From assembly GCF_021390395.1 (NCBI RefSeq), contig NZ_JAJUWT010000029.1:1-64000 (forward strand): 64,000 nt of DNA. Direction: 5' to 3'. The translations under genes and the position numbers were made by a program. This document shows positions 24,581-32,875 of this stretch, piece after piece; position 1 is the first letter of the stretch; each line of letters starts with the position of its first letter. The notes under the pieces are model-generated. The model was not told the DNA's origin and made no database searches. It was given only the letters and a program-made list of their open reading frames with translations. This stretch comes from Saccharothrix sp. S26. GTDB taxonomy: Bacteria > Actinomycetota > Actinomycetes > Mycobacteriales > Pseudonocardiaceae.

Positions 24581-25279
24581 ATGAGCGACCCGGGAGTGGA
24601 GGCAGCGGTGGGCCAGACCGTTGCGGTGGGTGACGGTGAGCAGGTGGCGGAGGGTGTCGTGGACCTCCTCGGCGCTCTCGCGTACGGCGAGCTGTCGGCG
24701 TTCGACCGGCTCGCCGAGGACGCCCGGACCGCGCCCACGCTGGCCGGTCGGGCCGCGCTGTCGCAGATGGCGGCCGCCGAGATCGGCCACTACTCCCTGC
24801 TGGACCGGTACCTGGCCGAGCGCGGTTACTCGCTGGAGGAGGCCATGCGGCCGTTCGCCGCGGGCTTCGACGCCTTCCACGCCTCCACGGCGCCGCGCTC
24901 GTGGCTGGAGTCGCTGGTGAAGGCCTACGTCGGTGACGCGCTGGCGGCCGACTTCTACCGCGAGGTCGCCGAGTGGCTCGACGAGCCGACCAAGCGGCTG
25001 GTGCTCGCGGTGCTGGCCGACACGGGCCACTCGGCGTTCGCCGAGCGCGAAGTCCGGGCCGCGTGCGACGACGACCCGAAGCTGCGCGACCGGCTCACGC
25101 TGTGGGGTCGCCGGCTGCTCGGCGAGGCGTTGACGCAGGCCCAGTACGTGGTGGCGGAGCGGGACGGGCTCGCGGAGCTGATCGTGCGCGGCTCGGGCGA
25201 CCTGGCGGGCATCGCGGCGCTGTTCCGGCGGCTCCAGCAGAGCCACACGCGGCGCATGACGGCGCTCGGGCTCGGCTAG
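24581..25279 (+). CDS. ferritin-like helical protein (Rv3210c-like)
   Basis: A 232-residue all-helical protein with ferritin-like four-helix-bundle character. The helix MAAAEIGHYSLLDRYL carries the E-x-x-H metal motif, and the second motif helix VLADTGHSAFAEREV carries D-x-x-H rather than the canonical E-x-x-H. Actinobacterial members of this ferritin-like-fold family sit beside rhlE and DUF3107 and have no proven activity; distant relatives include the tRNA hydroxylase MiaE. ATG 24581 directly follows GCTCCGTGCC without a clear Shine-Dalgarno, so translation may be leaderless. Confidence 0.82.
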   Translation: MSDPGVEAAVGQTVAVGDGEQVAEGVVDLLGALAYGELSAFDRLAEDARTAPTLAGRAALSQMAAAEIGHYSLLDRYLAERGYSLEEAMRPFAAGFDAFHASTAPRSWLESLVKAYVGDALAADFYREVAEWLDEPTKRLVLAVLADTGHSAFAEREVRAACDDDPKLRDRLTLWGRRLLGEALTQAQYVVAERDGLAELIVRGSGDLAGIAALFRRLQQSHTRRMTALGLG

Positions 25280-25320
25280 GGTTGGTGTTCGAAAGCCATC
25301 AACGCCGCACGGAGGTCAGC

Positions 25321-25551
25321 GTGGAGGTCAGGGTCGGGATCGCGGACAGCCCGCGGGAGCTCGTGGTGTCCAGCGGGCTCACCCCCGAAGAGGTCGAGGC
25401 GCAGGTCGCGGACGCGCTGAAGGCGGGCACCGGTCAGCTCGTGCTGGTCGACCAGAAGGGCGCCCGCTACGTGGTGCCGGCGGCGCGCATCGCCTACGTG
25501 GAGATCGGCCCGAGCGACTCGCGCCGGGTCGGGTTCGTCTCCGGCGACTGA
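25321..25551 (+). CDS. DUF3107 protein (Rv3208A/TB9.4-like)
   Basis: A 76-residue protein, MEVRVGIADSPRELVV onward, belonging to the actinobacterial family DUF3107. It consists of short strands around one helix (TPEEVEAQVADAL), then YVVPAARIAYVEIGP. It is conserved beside a TetR regulator in mycobacteria; function unknown. GTG 25321 is preceded by CGGAGGTCAGC. It follows the ferritin-like gene by 41 nt and is closed by a strong terminator. Confidence 0.87.
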   Translation: MEVRVGIADSPRELVVSSGLTPEEVEAQVADALKAGTGQLVLVDQKGARYVVPAARIAYVEIGPSDSRRVGFVSGD

Positions 25552-25579
25552 ACTTCGGGTCCGGGTGACCGGACACGAG

Positions 25580-25605
25580 AAGGGGCACCCCATCGGGTGC
25601 CCCTT
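25580..25605. terminator. perfect 11-bp terminator hairpin, likely bidirectional
   Basis: AAGGGGCACCC (25580-25590) pairs with GGGTGCCCCTT (25595-25605) around loop CATC. It lies between the convergent DUF3107 and DUF4873 genes and can serve both directions. Confidence 0.85.
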
Positions 25606-25625
25606 CCGCGTTTCACAGCCTCTGG

Positions 25626-25928
25626 TCAGCCGACCGCGAACGGCGGGGTGGAGGTGCCCGCCACCCGGTAGCGCCGCCAGGGGTCGGGGTCGGTCAGCGA
25701 CCCGGTCGCCGAGCCGTCGGGCGTGCGCAGCAGCGCGGTCCGCGCACCGCCCTCCACCAGCTCGGTGACCTCGTCGTTCGCGCCGACCCGGCCGTACCAG
25801 TGGTAGCGGCCGTCGATGGGCTGGAAGTAGCCGCGCAGCTCGACGCTCACCGGCACCTCCCGCTCGTCGAACACCAGCACGGCCGCGCCGGTGTAGCCCT
25901 CCTCGTCGTGCCCGTGCTCCTCGCTCAT
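25626..25928 (-). CDS. DUF4873 domain protein
   Basis: A 100-residue protein: an acidic start (MSEEHGHDEEGYTG), then beta-rich sequence AAVLVFDEREVPVSVELRGYFQPIDGRYHWYGRV, characteristic of DUF4873. This domain often occurs beside or fused to flavin monooxygenases and diiron proteins, but its role is unknown. Its ATG overlaps the TetR stop (TGATG at 25930-25926 on the reverse strand), so both are translated from one message. The AurF-like oxygenase is transcribed divergently from the same locus. Confidence 0.8.
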   Translation of the reverse strand: MSEEHGHDEEGYTGAAVLVFDEREVPVSVELRGYFQPIDGRYHWYGRVGANDEVTELVEGGARTALLRTPDGSATGSLTDPDPWRRYRVAGTSTPPFAVG

Positions 25929-26662
25929 CACGCCTCCTCGACGTCGACGACCCGCAACCGGGGTCCTTCGGGCAGGTCCGCCACGGCGCGATCGGCGCCC
26001 AGCGGCGCGTCCGGGTCGAGCTGCACGCCCGCGGAGCGCAGCAGGCCGTCGATGGCGTGCCAGATGATCGTGGTCAGGTAGTCGCTCAGGCTCGCCCGCG
26101 TCATGGACTGCCGGTCCAGCCACCAGTCGCCCGCGTTCTGCACCATGCCGACCAGCGCGTGCGCCCACGGCTCGGCCCCGCCGGAGTCCATCCCGAACGC
26201 GCGCAGGTAGTCGCCGAGCAGCCGGGCCAGGGCCGCCGCGATCAGCTCCTTGTCCTCGCTGACCACGTCCTGCTCGACCGGGCGGTCGGTGAACGACTTG
26301 CGCACCACGAACCGGTACAGGTTGGGGTGCTCCTCGATGACCGACAGGTAGGCGTCGACGATGCCCTTGATGCGGGGTCGGATGGGGCCGTCCTGCTCGA
26401 TCGCGGGGCCCATCTTGTCCATCAGCATCTCGGTGCCGCGCCGGCCGACGGCCAGGTACAGGTCGGACTTGTCGGCGAAGTGCCGGTACAGCACCGGCTT
26501 GCTGACGCCCGCCTCGGCGGCGATCTCGTCCATGCCCACGTCCGGGCCGTGCTTGGCGACCGCGCGGATCGTGGCCTCCACGAACTCGGCGCGCCGCGCC
26601 TCGCGGTGCCCCTTCCACCGTTCCCGGCGGGCGTCCGTTCCGCCCTTGACAGTTCGAGCCAT
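25928..26662 (-). CDS. TetR family regulator of the diiron oxygenase cassette
   Basis: A 244-residue repressor. The N-terminal helix-turn-helix is IAAEAGVSKPVLYRHFADKSDLYLAV (recognition helix KPVLYRHF), preceded by a basic arm. The all-helical C-terminal domain would bind a small ligand, perhaps a lipid or acyl-CoA. ATG 26662 is the likely start; upstream codons would run through the putative operator. It faces the AurF-like gene, and a clear dyad lies between them, so autoregulation plus control of the oxygenase is the obvious inference. Confidence 0.88.
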   Translation of the reverse strand: MARTVKGGTDARRERWKGHREARRAEFVEATIRAVAKHGPDVGMDEIAAEAGVSKPVLYRHFADKSDLYLAVGRRGTEMLMDKMGPAIEQDGPIRPRIKGIVDAYLSVIEEHPNLYRFVVRKSFTDRPVEQDVVSEDKELIAAALARLLGDYLRAFGMDSGGAEPWAHALVGMVQNAGDWWLDRQSMTRASLSDYLTTIIWHAIDGLLRSAGVQLDPDAPLGADRAVADLPEGPRLRVVDVEEA

Positions 26663-26681
26663 GTGACGCACGCTACCAGAA

Positions 26682-26709
26682 GTAACCGTTACCTCAAGTA
26701 ACAGATAAT
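26682..26709. promoter_or_regulatory. TetR operator dyads and -10 element between divergent genes
   Basis: GTAACCGTTAC (26682-26692) is a perfect palindrome around a central C. A second overlapping dyad, TTAC (26689-26692) with GTAA (26698-26701), continues it, giving three GTAAC-type half sites. GATAAT (26704-26709) fits a -10 box for the oxygenase gene at 26731, so repressor binding here would block that promoter. Half sites of this kind are common for TetR regulators of lipid-related genes. Confidence 0.6.
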
Positions 26710-26730
26710 CCCACCGGGGAGGGACCACCG

Positions 26731-27630
26731 ATGACGAAGGCCTTGAAGGTCGCGGATCGCGAGAAGACCGCCGAACGTCTGCTCAACTCCTCGGCCGACA
26801 AGTTCTACGACCCCGAGGTCGACATCGACTGGTCGGCGCCCCTGGTCGACGGCCTGCGGTACACGCCGGAGCACCGGTGCTCGCTGTACGGCACGCCGCT
26901 GTGGGAGCGGATGAGCCCGGAGCAGCGCATCGACCTGTCCCGGCACGAGGTGGCGAGCGTGGCCAGCGTCGGGCTGTGGTTCGAGATCCTGCTGATGCAG
27001 ATGCTGCTCAAGGAGGTCTACCGCTCCGACCCGACGACCAAGCACGCGCAGTACGCGTTGACCGAGGTCGCCGACGAGTGCCGGCACTCCACCATGTTCG
27101 CCCGGATGGTCGAGCGGATCGGGTGCCCGCCCTACGGCCCCCGCCAGTACACCTACCAGCTCGGCAAGCTGCTCCCGGTGATCGGCTACGGGCCCGCGCT
27201 GTACGGGTCGATCCTGGTCGCCGAGGAGATCCTGGACCGGTTGCAGCGCGAGACGATGGCCGACGAGACCGTGCAGCCGCTCGTGCGCATGGTCAACCGG
27301 ATCCACGTGCTCGAAGAGGCGCGGCACGTCCGGTTCGCGCGCGAGGAGGTCGTGCGCGGGATGGCGAAGCTGACCAAGAAGGAGCTGCCCTACCAGCGGT
27401 GGCTGCTCGCCACCACGTCCATGTTCATCACCCGGTCGTTGATCAACCCGGACGTGTACGCGGCCGTGGGGCTGGACAAGGAGCAGGCGCACAAGGCGGC
27501 GCTGGCCAACCCGCACTGGCAGGGCAGCATCCGCTGGGCGGGCGAGCGGATCATGAAGTTCCTCGACGAGGTCGGCCTGGTCGGTCAGCCCGGCATGCGG
27601 GCGTGGCGCCGGTCGTTCCTGGTCGGATGA
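26731..27630 (+). CDS. AurF-like diiron oxygenase
   Basis: A 299-residue protein of the non-haem diiron AurF/p-aminobenzoate N-oxygenase family. Metal-ligand motifs appear in two helix pairs: LTEVADECRHSTMFARM (E-x3-ECRH) and VLEEARHVRFAREEV (EEARH). AurF oxidises arylamines, but many homologues in non-producing actinobacteria act on unknown substrates, possibly fatty acids. The cassette holds a TetR repressor, DUF4873 and an alpha/beta hydrolase, not an antibiotic cluster. Its stop overlaps the next start by ATGA. Confidence 0.85.
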   Translation: MTKALKVADREKTAERLLNSSADKFYDPEVDIDWSAPLVDGLRYTPEHRCSLYGTPLWERMSPEQRIDLSRHEVASVASVGLWFEILLMQMLLKEVYRSDPTTKHAQYALTEVADECRHSTMFARMVERIGCPPYGPRQYTYQLGKLLPVIGYGPALYGSILVAEEILDRLQRETMADETVQPLVRMVNRIHVLEEARHVRFAREEVVRGMAKLTKKELPYQRWLLATTSMFITRSLINPDVYAAVGLDKEQAHKAALANPHWQGSIRWAGERIMKFLDEVGLVGQPGMRAWRRSFLVG

Positions 27631-28508
27631 GCGCCCGGACGATCGCGCCGCGGGAGGCCGGACGCCGGTTCGCCACCTCCGACGGCACGGAGCTGCACGT
27701 CGTGGACACCGGGCCGGGTGACGCCGACGTGACGACCGTGCTGCTGCACGGCTGGACGTTGGACCACACGTCGTGGGACGAGGTGGCGGCCCGCCTGCCC
27801 GGTCGCGTGCTGCGGTACGACCACCGGGGCCACGGCGGCTCGGCACCCGCGCCGCCCGGCACGGCCACGATCGCGCAGTGCGCGGACGACCTGGCCGAGC
27901 TGCTCGCGGACCGCGTGCCCACCGGGCGGCTGGTGCTGGCCGGGCACTCGATGGGCGGCATGACGATCATGGCGTTGGCCGAGCAGCACCCCTCGCTGCT
28001 CGACCGCGTCGCCGGCGTCGTCCTGGTCGCCACCTCTTCGGGTGAACTGGCCGGGTCGACGCTGGGCCTGCCGGGACCGTTGGGCCGGGTGTTCGTGGCG
28101 GGGGAGAAGGCGGTCAACCGGCGGATCGCCCGGCTGCGGCGGGCCGAGCTGCTCCAGCGCACCGAGGTGGCCCGGCCGGGCCTGCGGTGGCTGCTGTTCG
28201 GCAAGCGGCCGTCGTGGCGGCACGTCGCGCTGACGGCCGCGATGGTCGGCCGGTGCCACCCGGTGAGCATGGTCGGGTTCCGCGACTCGCTGGACGACCA
28301 CGACCGGCGCAAGGCGCTGGCCGAGCTGGCGGGCATCCCGGCGGTCGTGCTGGCGGGCGCGCAGGACCGCCTGACGCCGCTGCGGCACGCCCGAGTGCTG
28401 GCCGACGAGCTGCCGCACGCCGAGCTGGTGATCCACCTCGGCGCGGGCCACATGCTGCCCCTGGAGAGGGCCGAAGACGTCACAGCACACATCACCGCGC
28501 TGCTGTGA
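27627..28508 (+). CDS. alpha/beta hydrolase partner of the diiron oxygenase
   Basis: A 293-residue hydrolase. The oxyanion segment LLHGWTLDHTSWDEV, the RYDHRGHGGS loop and the nucleophile VLAGHSMGGMT are standard. The acid lies in LAGAQDRLTPL and the catalytic His in HLGAGHMLPLE. The cap domain is rich in arginine and leucine. The start ATG overlaps the stop of the AurF-like gene (ATGA), so the two proteins are made together and probably act in one pathway, for example ester release after oxidation. Substrate unknown. Confidence 0.87.
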   Translation: MSARTIAPREAGRRFATSDGTELHVVDTGPGDADVTTVLLHGWTLDHTSWDEVAARLPGRVLRYDHRGHGGSAPAPPGTATIAQCADDLAELLADRVPTGRLVLAGHSMGGMTIMALAEQHPSLLDRVAGVVLVATSSGELAGSTLGLPGPLGRVFVAGEKAVNRRIARLRRAELLQRTEVARPGLRWLLFGKRPSWRHVALTAAMVGRCHPVSMVGFRDSLDDHDRRKALAELAGIPAVVLAGAQDRLTPLRHARVLADELPHAELVIHLGAGHMLPLERAEDVTAHITALL

Positions 28509-28531
28509 CCGAGCGGTGAGGGCCGCGGTCG

Positions 28532-28568
28532 AGCAGGGGTCCCCCCGCCAAGGGGAACCCTTGCTTCG
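28532..28568. terminator. CAGGGGTCCCC-type hairpin (copy 2), bidirectional terminator
   Basis: CAGGGGTCCCCC pairs with GGGGAACCCTTG (one mismatch, one G-U pair) around a short loop between the convergent hydrolase and TetR genes. It belongs to the same repeat family as copies at 2050 and 32746. Confidence 0.6.
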
Positions 28569-28592
28569 ATCCTGCCGGCAACCACCGACGAC

Positions 28593-29240
28593 TCAGTGCT
28601 GCAAGGGGAAGCCGCCGCCGATGCCGCGCCACGCGAGGTTCGAGATCAGCGCGACCGCGTCCTCCTTGGCGAGCTTCCGGTCATCCGCCAGCCACGCACG
28701 GGCCGTGACCTGCGACAACCCCACCAGGCCGACCGCGAGCAGCCGCGCGCGGTGCTCGTCGAGACCCGCGTCCGCGGTGATGGTGTCGGTGATGGCCTCC
28801 ACGCTGTCGGTCGTCGCGCGCTCCACAGCGCGCGCCACCGCGGGCTCGCCGCGCAGGTCCGACTCGAACACCATCCGGAAGGCCTGGCCCTCGCCGTCCA
28901 CGAAGTCGTAGAACGCGGCGACCGCGGCCTTCACCCGCTGCTTGTTGTCCGTCGTGGACGCCAGCGCGCCGCGCACGCGGTTCACCAGCTCGTCCACGTG
29001 GGACTCCAGCAGCGCCATGTACAGCTCGAGCTTGCCGGGGAAGTGCTGGTAGAGGACCGGTTTGCTGACCCCGGCGCGTTCGGCGATCTCGTCCATCGCG
29101 GCGGCGTGGTAGCCGTTGGTCACGAACACGTCCTGCGCCGCGGCCAGCAACTGGGCACGCCGAGCGGTCCGCGGGAGTCGCACACCCCGCCCCGCCGTGC
29201 CGCCGTGGTGCCCGACCGCAGTCTGGGCCGTCTCCGTCAT
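28593..29240 (-). CDS. TetR family regulator (Rv3208-like)
   Basis: A 215-residue regulator. The helix-turn-helix region MDEIAERAGVSKPVLYQHFPGKLELYMAL is followed by a helical ligand domain. The gene order DUF3107, TetR, DUF3152, moeZ is the conserved M. tuberculosis order (Rv3208A, Rv3208, Rv3207c, Rv3206c). It resembles the cassette regulator at 25928 in its first helices, but the C-terminal domains differ. ATG 29240 is the first start after a divergent promoter region shared with the hydrolase at 29378. Confidence 0.88.
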   Translation of the reverse strand: MTETAQTAVGHHGGTAGRGVRLPRTARRAQLLAAAQDVFVTNGYHAAAMDEIAERAGVSKPVLYQHFPGKLELYMALLESHVDELVNRVRGALASTTDNKQRVKAAVAAFYDFVDGEGQAFRMVFESDLRGEPAVARAVERATTDSVEAITDTITADAGLDEHRARLLAVGLVGLSQVTARAWLADDRKLAKEDAVALISNLAWRGIGGGFPLQH

Positions 29241-29282
29241 GGTGCCTCCAGCCGACCAATCACTTCGCGGAACCGGGAAAGG

Positions 29283-29325
29283 GGTTGCCCTTCCGGCTCG
29301 CCGGCAACCTTACTCGCTGGTAGCA
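29283..29325. promoter_or_regulatory. dyads in the TetR/hydrolase divergent promoter region
   Basis: GGTTGCC (29283-29289) and GGCAACC (29303-29309) form a perfect 7-bp dyad with 13-bp spacing. Directly after it, TACTCGCTGGTA is an imperfect palindrome. Either could be the operator of the divergent TetR regulator. Confidence 0.35.
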
Positions 29326-29377
29326 GCGATCCGGGAAAGCTTCTCGTTTCGTAGGACGCCGGGCCAGGCATCCTGGG

Positions 29378-30364
29378 GTGGTGACCGAGACGCTGGAGGC
29401 GCGCAGATCCGCCATCACCCACGTGCCCCTGTCCACCGCGCCGCTGCCTCCGCTGGACACAACGACCGAGCCGTGGCCAGGTGACTGCGTCGACGTCGGC
29501 GGGCACGGCGTGCACGTCCGCCGCACGCCCGGACCGGCCGACCCGAAGGCCGTCTACGTGCACGGACTGGGCGGTTCGTCGACCAACTGGACCGACCTGG
29601 CCGCGCAGCTGCGCGAGCACGTCGAGGGCCACGCGCTGGACCTGCCCGGGTTCGGCCGCTCCGAGCCGATCGACGGCTACGACTTCCGGATGGCCACGCA
29701 CGCGCGGGTCGTCACCGAGTACATCGAGTCGCTGCGCGCGGGGCCCGTGCACCTGTTCGGCAACTCCATGGGCGGCGCGATCACGTTGATCGTGGCCGCC
29801 ACCCGGCCCGACCTGGTGCGCACCCTGACCCTGGTCTCACCCGCCGTGCCGGACCTGCGGCCGAGCCTGCGCCGGGTGTCGGACCGGCGGCTGCCGCTGG
29901 CGTTCCTGCCGGTGGTCGGCCCGCGGGTGCGCGAGCAGTTGGCGCTGGTCACGGCCCGTGAACGCACCCACCAGATGCTGCGGCTGTGCTTCGCCGACCC
30001 CGACTCGGTGCCGGCGCACCGGATCGAGCAGAGCGAGCGGGAGTACAGCGAGCGGTCGGCGCAGGCGTGGGCGGGCGACGCGCTCAGCGCCAGCACGATC
30101 GACCTCATCCGGTCGTGGCTGGTGCCGCGGTCGAGGTCGATGTGGCTGCTGCCGCCGAAGATCACCGCGCCGACGCTGGTCGTGTGGGGCACCGAGGACC
30201 GGCTGGTCAGCGTGCGCAAGGCGCCGCGGGTGGCGCGGCTGATCCCGCGCGGCCGGCTGCTCGTGCTGCCGCGCACGGGCCACGTGGCCCAGATGGAACG
30301 GCCGGTGTCCGTGGCGCGGGCCGTGGTGGGCATGTGGGAGGCGGTCGAGCGGCACGAGTGGTGA
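29378..30364 (+). CDS. alpha/beta hydrolase
   Basis: About 328 residues. YVHGLGGSSTNWTDL gives the oxyanion loop, DLPGFGRSEP the second loop and LFGNSMGGAIT the nucleophile elbow. VVWGTEDRLVS and LPRTGHVAQMERP supply the acid and histidine. A 50-residue N-terminal extension precedes the core. Start GTG 29378 or GTG 29381. It begins the run leading to DUF3152 and moeZ. No specific substrate can be assigned. Confidence 0.85.
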   Translation: MVTETLEARRSAITHVPLSTAPLPPLDTTTEPWPGDCVDVGGHGVHVRRTPGPADPKAVYVHGLGGSSTNWTDLAAQLREHVEGHALDLPGFGRSEPIDGYDFRMATHARVVTEYIESLRAGPVHLFGNSMGGAITLIVAATRPDLVRTLTLVSPAVPDLRPSLRRVSDRRLPLAFLPVVGPRVREQLALVTARERTHQMLRLCFADPDSVPAHRIEQSEREYSERSAQAWAGDALSASTIDLIRSWLVPRSRSMWLLPPKITAPTLVVWGTEDRLVSVRKAPRVARLIPRGRLLVLPRTGHVAQMERPVSVARAVVGMWEAVERHEW

Positions 30365-30421
30365 CGCGGCGGGCCACCTCCGGATCCGCCATCCGGGTGG
30401 GTTTGTGGCACCCTGGTCGCC

Positions 30422-31447
30422 GTGAACCGGACGTCGCAGGGCGCGCGTGACACGCCGCCGTCCGCCGATGACCGGCCGCCGTTGTCCGAAGAACGCTACC
30501 GCCGGGGCGCGCGCCGCACCGGCGGTGAGCCGCTGGCCGCGTCCTGGGAACCGGTCGGCCGCCGGCGGCGCAAGCGTCCTCGGGGCGTGAAGGGGCTGGT
30601 CGCGGGCTACGGCTGGCGGATCTACGCCATCCCCGTGCTGCTCGTGCTCACGGCCTTGGTCGTGCTGGACACCGCCACGCCGTCGACGGTCGCCGGCGGC
30701 GACACCCAGACCGGCGGGCAGACCACGACGGCGACCACGTCCGGGCCGCCCGAGGCGACCGAGAAGCCGCCGGTCGACATCGACCTGAAGAACTTCCCCA
30801 CCGCGCAGCTGCCGGACGGGCCGAAGTTCTCCGAGCAGGGCGCGGGCACGTTCGCCGTGGTCCCGGGCACGACGCCGCAGGCGGGCTCCGGCGGCAAGCT
30901 CTACCGGTACGCGATCGCCATCGAGGACGGCGTCGAGCCGGCCGACTACAACGGCGACCGCGAGGCGTTCGCGCGCACCGTCGACGGGATCCTGGCCGAC
31001 CCGCGCAGCTGGATCGGCACCGGCCAGGTGTCCATGCAGCGCGTCGACAGCGGACCGGTCGACTTCACCGTGAGCTTGACCACCACCAGCACCACCCACG
31101 CCATGTGCGGCTACCAGATCAAGTTCGAGTCGTCGTGCTGGCACGACCTGTCCAAGCGGGTCATCATCAACACGGCCCGGTGGGTGCGCGGCGGCAAGGT
31201 CTACGGCAGCGACCTGAGCGCGTACCGGACCTACGCGATCAACCACGAGGTCGGCCACGTGCTGAAGAACCCGCACGAGGGCTGCAAGGAGAACGGCAAG
31301 GCCGCGCCCGTGATGATGCAGCAGTCGTTCGGGGTGGCCAACGACTACGTCGCCCAGCTGAACTCGGTCGACGCCACCAACCGCTACGCCGTGGAGGCCA
31401 ACGGCCTGGTCTGCACCCCCAACCCGTTCCCGGTCGCGCCGCAGTAG
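30422..31447 (+). CDS. DUF3152 membrane-anchored zinc-protease-like protein (Rv3207c-like)
   Basis: A 341-residue protein. A charged cytosolic N-terminus (about 65 residues) precedes one membrane helix at 67-84 and a Thr/Gly-rich linker. The extracellular DUF3152 domain carries INHEVGHVLKNPHEGC, an HExGH metal-binding motif that suggests a metzincin-like protease, although activity has not been shown for the family as far as I know. It lies directly before moeZ, as in mycobacteria. Confidence 0.85.
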   Translation: MNRTSQGARDTPPSADDRPPLSEERYRRGARRTGGEPLAASWEPVGRRRRKRPRGVKGLVAGYGWRIYAIPVLLVLTALVVLDTATPSTVAGGDTQTGGQTTTATTSGPPEATEKPPVDIDLKNFPTAQLPDGPKFSEQGAGTFAVVPGTTPQAGSGGKLYRYAIAIEDGVEPADYNGDREAFARTVDGILADPRSWIGTGQVSMQRVDSGPVDFTVSLTTTSTTHAMCGYQIKFESSCWHDLSKRVIINTARWVRGGKVYGSDLSAYRTYAINHEVGHVLKNPHEGCKENGKAAPVMMQQSFGVANDYVAQLNSVDATNRYAVEANGLVCTPNPFPVAPQ

Positions 31448-31548
31448 CGGGTGTCCCGCGCCTTGGGACGACTTCCCATGCGGGAAGACGGACGGGCAGG
31501 CTGGTGTTGTCCGTCGGTACAGGACATGTTTCGTCGAGGAGGACTCAG

Positions 31549-32721
31549 ATGGCGCTTCCGCCGCTCGTGGAGCCCGCAGCGGAGCTGACCAAGGAAGAAG
31601 TAGCGCGCTACAGCCGCCACCTGATCATCCCGGACGTCGGGGTCGACGGGCAGAAGCGGCTGAAGAACGCGAAGGTCCTGGTCGTCGGGGCCGGCGGGCT
31701 GGGCAGCCCCGCCCTGCTCTACCTCGCGGCGGCGGGCGTCGGCACGCTGGGCGTGATCGACTTCGACGTCGTCGACGAGTCGAACCTCCAGCGGCAGGTC
31801 ATCCACGGCCAGTCCGACATCGGCCGGCCGAAGGCGGAGTCGGCGCGCGACTCGGTGGCCGAGATCAACCCGTTCGTGAAGGTGGTGCTGCACCAGACCC
31901 ACCTCAGCTCGGAGAACGCGCTCGACATCTTCCGCGACTACGACCTGATCCTGGACGGCACGGACAACTTCGCCACCCGGTACCTGGTCAACGACGCGGC
32001 CGTGCTGCTGGGCAAGCCGTACGTGTGGGGCTCGATCTTCCGGTTCGAGGGCCAGGTCAGCGTCTTCTGGGAGGACGCGCCGAACGGCCAGGGCCTCAAC
32101 TACCGCGACCTCTACCCCGAGCCGCCGCCGCCCGGCATGGTGCCGTCGTGCGCGGAGGGTGGCGTCCTGGGCGTGCTGTGCGCGTCGATCGGCTCGATCA
32201 TGGTGACCGAGGCGATCAAGCTGCTGACCGGCATCGGCGACCCGCTGCTCGGCCGGCTCATGGTCTACGACGCCCTGGAGATGTCCTACCGGACCATCAA
32301 GATCCGCAAGGACCCGGAGAGCCCGAAGATCACCGAGCTGATCGACTACGAGGCGTTCTGCGGCGTGGTGTCCGACGACGCCCAGCAGGCCGCCGCGGGC
32401 AACACGATCACGCCGCTGGAGCTGAAGCAGAAGCAGGACAGCGGCGAGGACTTCCTGCTGGTCGACGTCCGCGAGCCGCACGAGTACGAGATCGTGAAGA
32501 TCCCGGGCTCGGTGCTGATCCCGAAGGACCGCATCCTGTCCGGCGAGGCGTTCGCCGAGCTGCCGCAGGACAAGCAGGTCGTCCTGCACTGCAAGTCGGG
32601 CGCGCGCTCGGCCGAGGCCCTGGCCGTCCTGCACAAGGCGGGCTTCAAGGACGCCGTGCACGTGGGCGGCGGCGTGCTCGCCTGGGCCCGCGAGGTCGAC
32701 CCGAGCCTGCCGACCTACTGA
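31549..32721 (+). CDS. adenylyltransferase/sulfurtransferase MoeZ
   Basis: A 390-residue two-domain enzyme. The N-terminal E1-like domain (about 1-270) has VVGAGGLGSPALLYLA for ATP and DGTDNFATRYLVND. The C-terminal rhodanese domain (about 285-390) has the active-site loop LHCKSGARS with catalytic Cys. MoeZ activates and thiolates sulfur-carrier proteins (CysO, MoaD2, ThiS-like) for cysteine, molybdopterin and other thio-products. It may thus support the cofactor of the nitrate reductase nearby. ATG 31549 follows GAGGAGGACTCAG. Confidence 0.93.
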   Translation: MALPPLVEPAAELTKEEVARYSRHLIIPDVGVDGQKRLKNAKVLVVGAGGLGSPALLYLAAAGVGTLGVIDFDVVDESNLQRQVIHGQSDIGRPKAESARDSVAEINPFVKVVLHQTHLSSENALDIFRDYDLILDGTDNFATRYLVNDAAVLLGKPYVWGSIFRFEGQVSVFWEDAPNGQGLNYRDLYPEPPPPGMVPSCAEGGVLGVLCASIGSIMVTEAIKLLTGIGDPLLGRLMVYDALEMSYRTIKIRKDPESPKITELIDYEAFCGVVSDDAQQAAAGNTITPLELKQKQDSGEDFLLVDVREPHEYEIVKIPGSVLIPKDRILSGEAFAELPQDKQVVLHCKSGARSAEALAVLHKAGFKDAVHVGGGVLAWAREVDPSLPTY

Positions 32722-32745
32722 CCCGCACCGACCGACCACGCCACG

Positions 32746-32777
32746 CAGGGGTCCCCGCCCAGGGGACCCCTGTTTTT
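32746..32777 (+). terminator. perfect 11-bp intrinsic terminator after moeZ (CAGGGGTCCCC copy 3)
   Basis: CAGGGGTCCCC (32746-32756) pairs exactly with GGGGACCCCTG (32762-32772), loop GCCCA, followed by TTTTTA. It is a classic intrinsic terminator and the best-formed copy of the hairpin family. Confidence 0.85.
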
Positions 32778-32875
32778 ATTCTCGCAGGTGGGACTGACAA
32801 TTCCGGGCCGGAGCGAACGCGGACCCGTCGAGGCCGGGGCTTCACGGCCCGAGCTCCACGACGTCACCCGACCCG

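Noticed and set aside
26731..28508. An antibiotic biosynthesis cluster around the AurF homologue
   Set aside because: No polyketide synthase, peptide synthetase, carrier protein or export gene is nearby; the cassette is four genes within a conserved housekeeping block.
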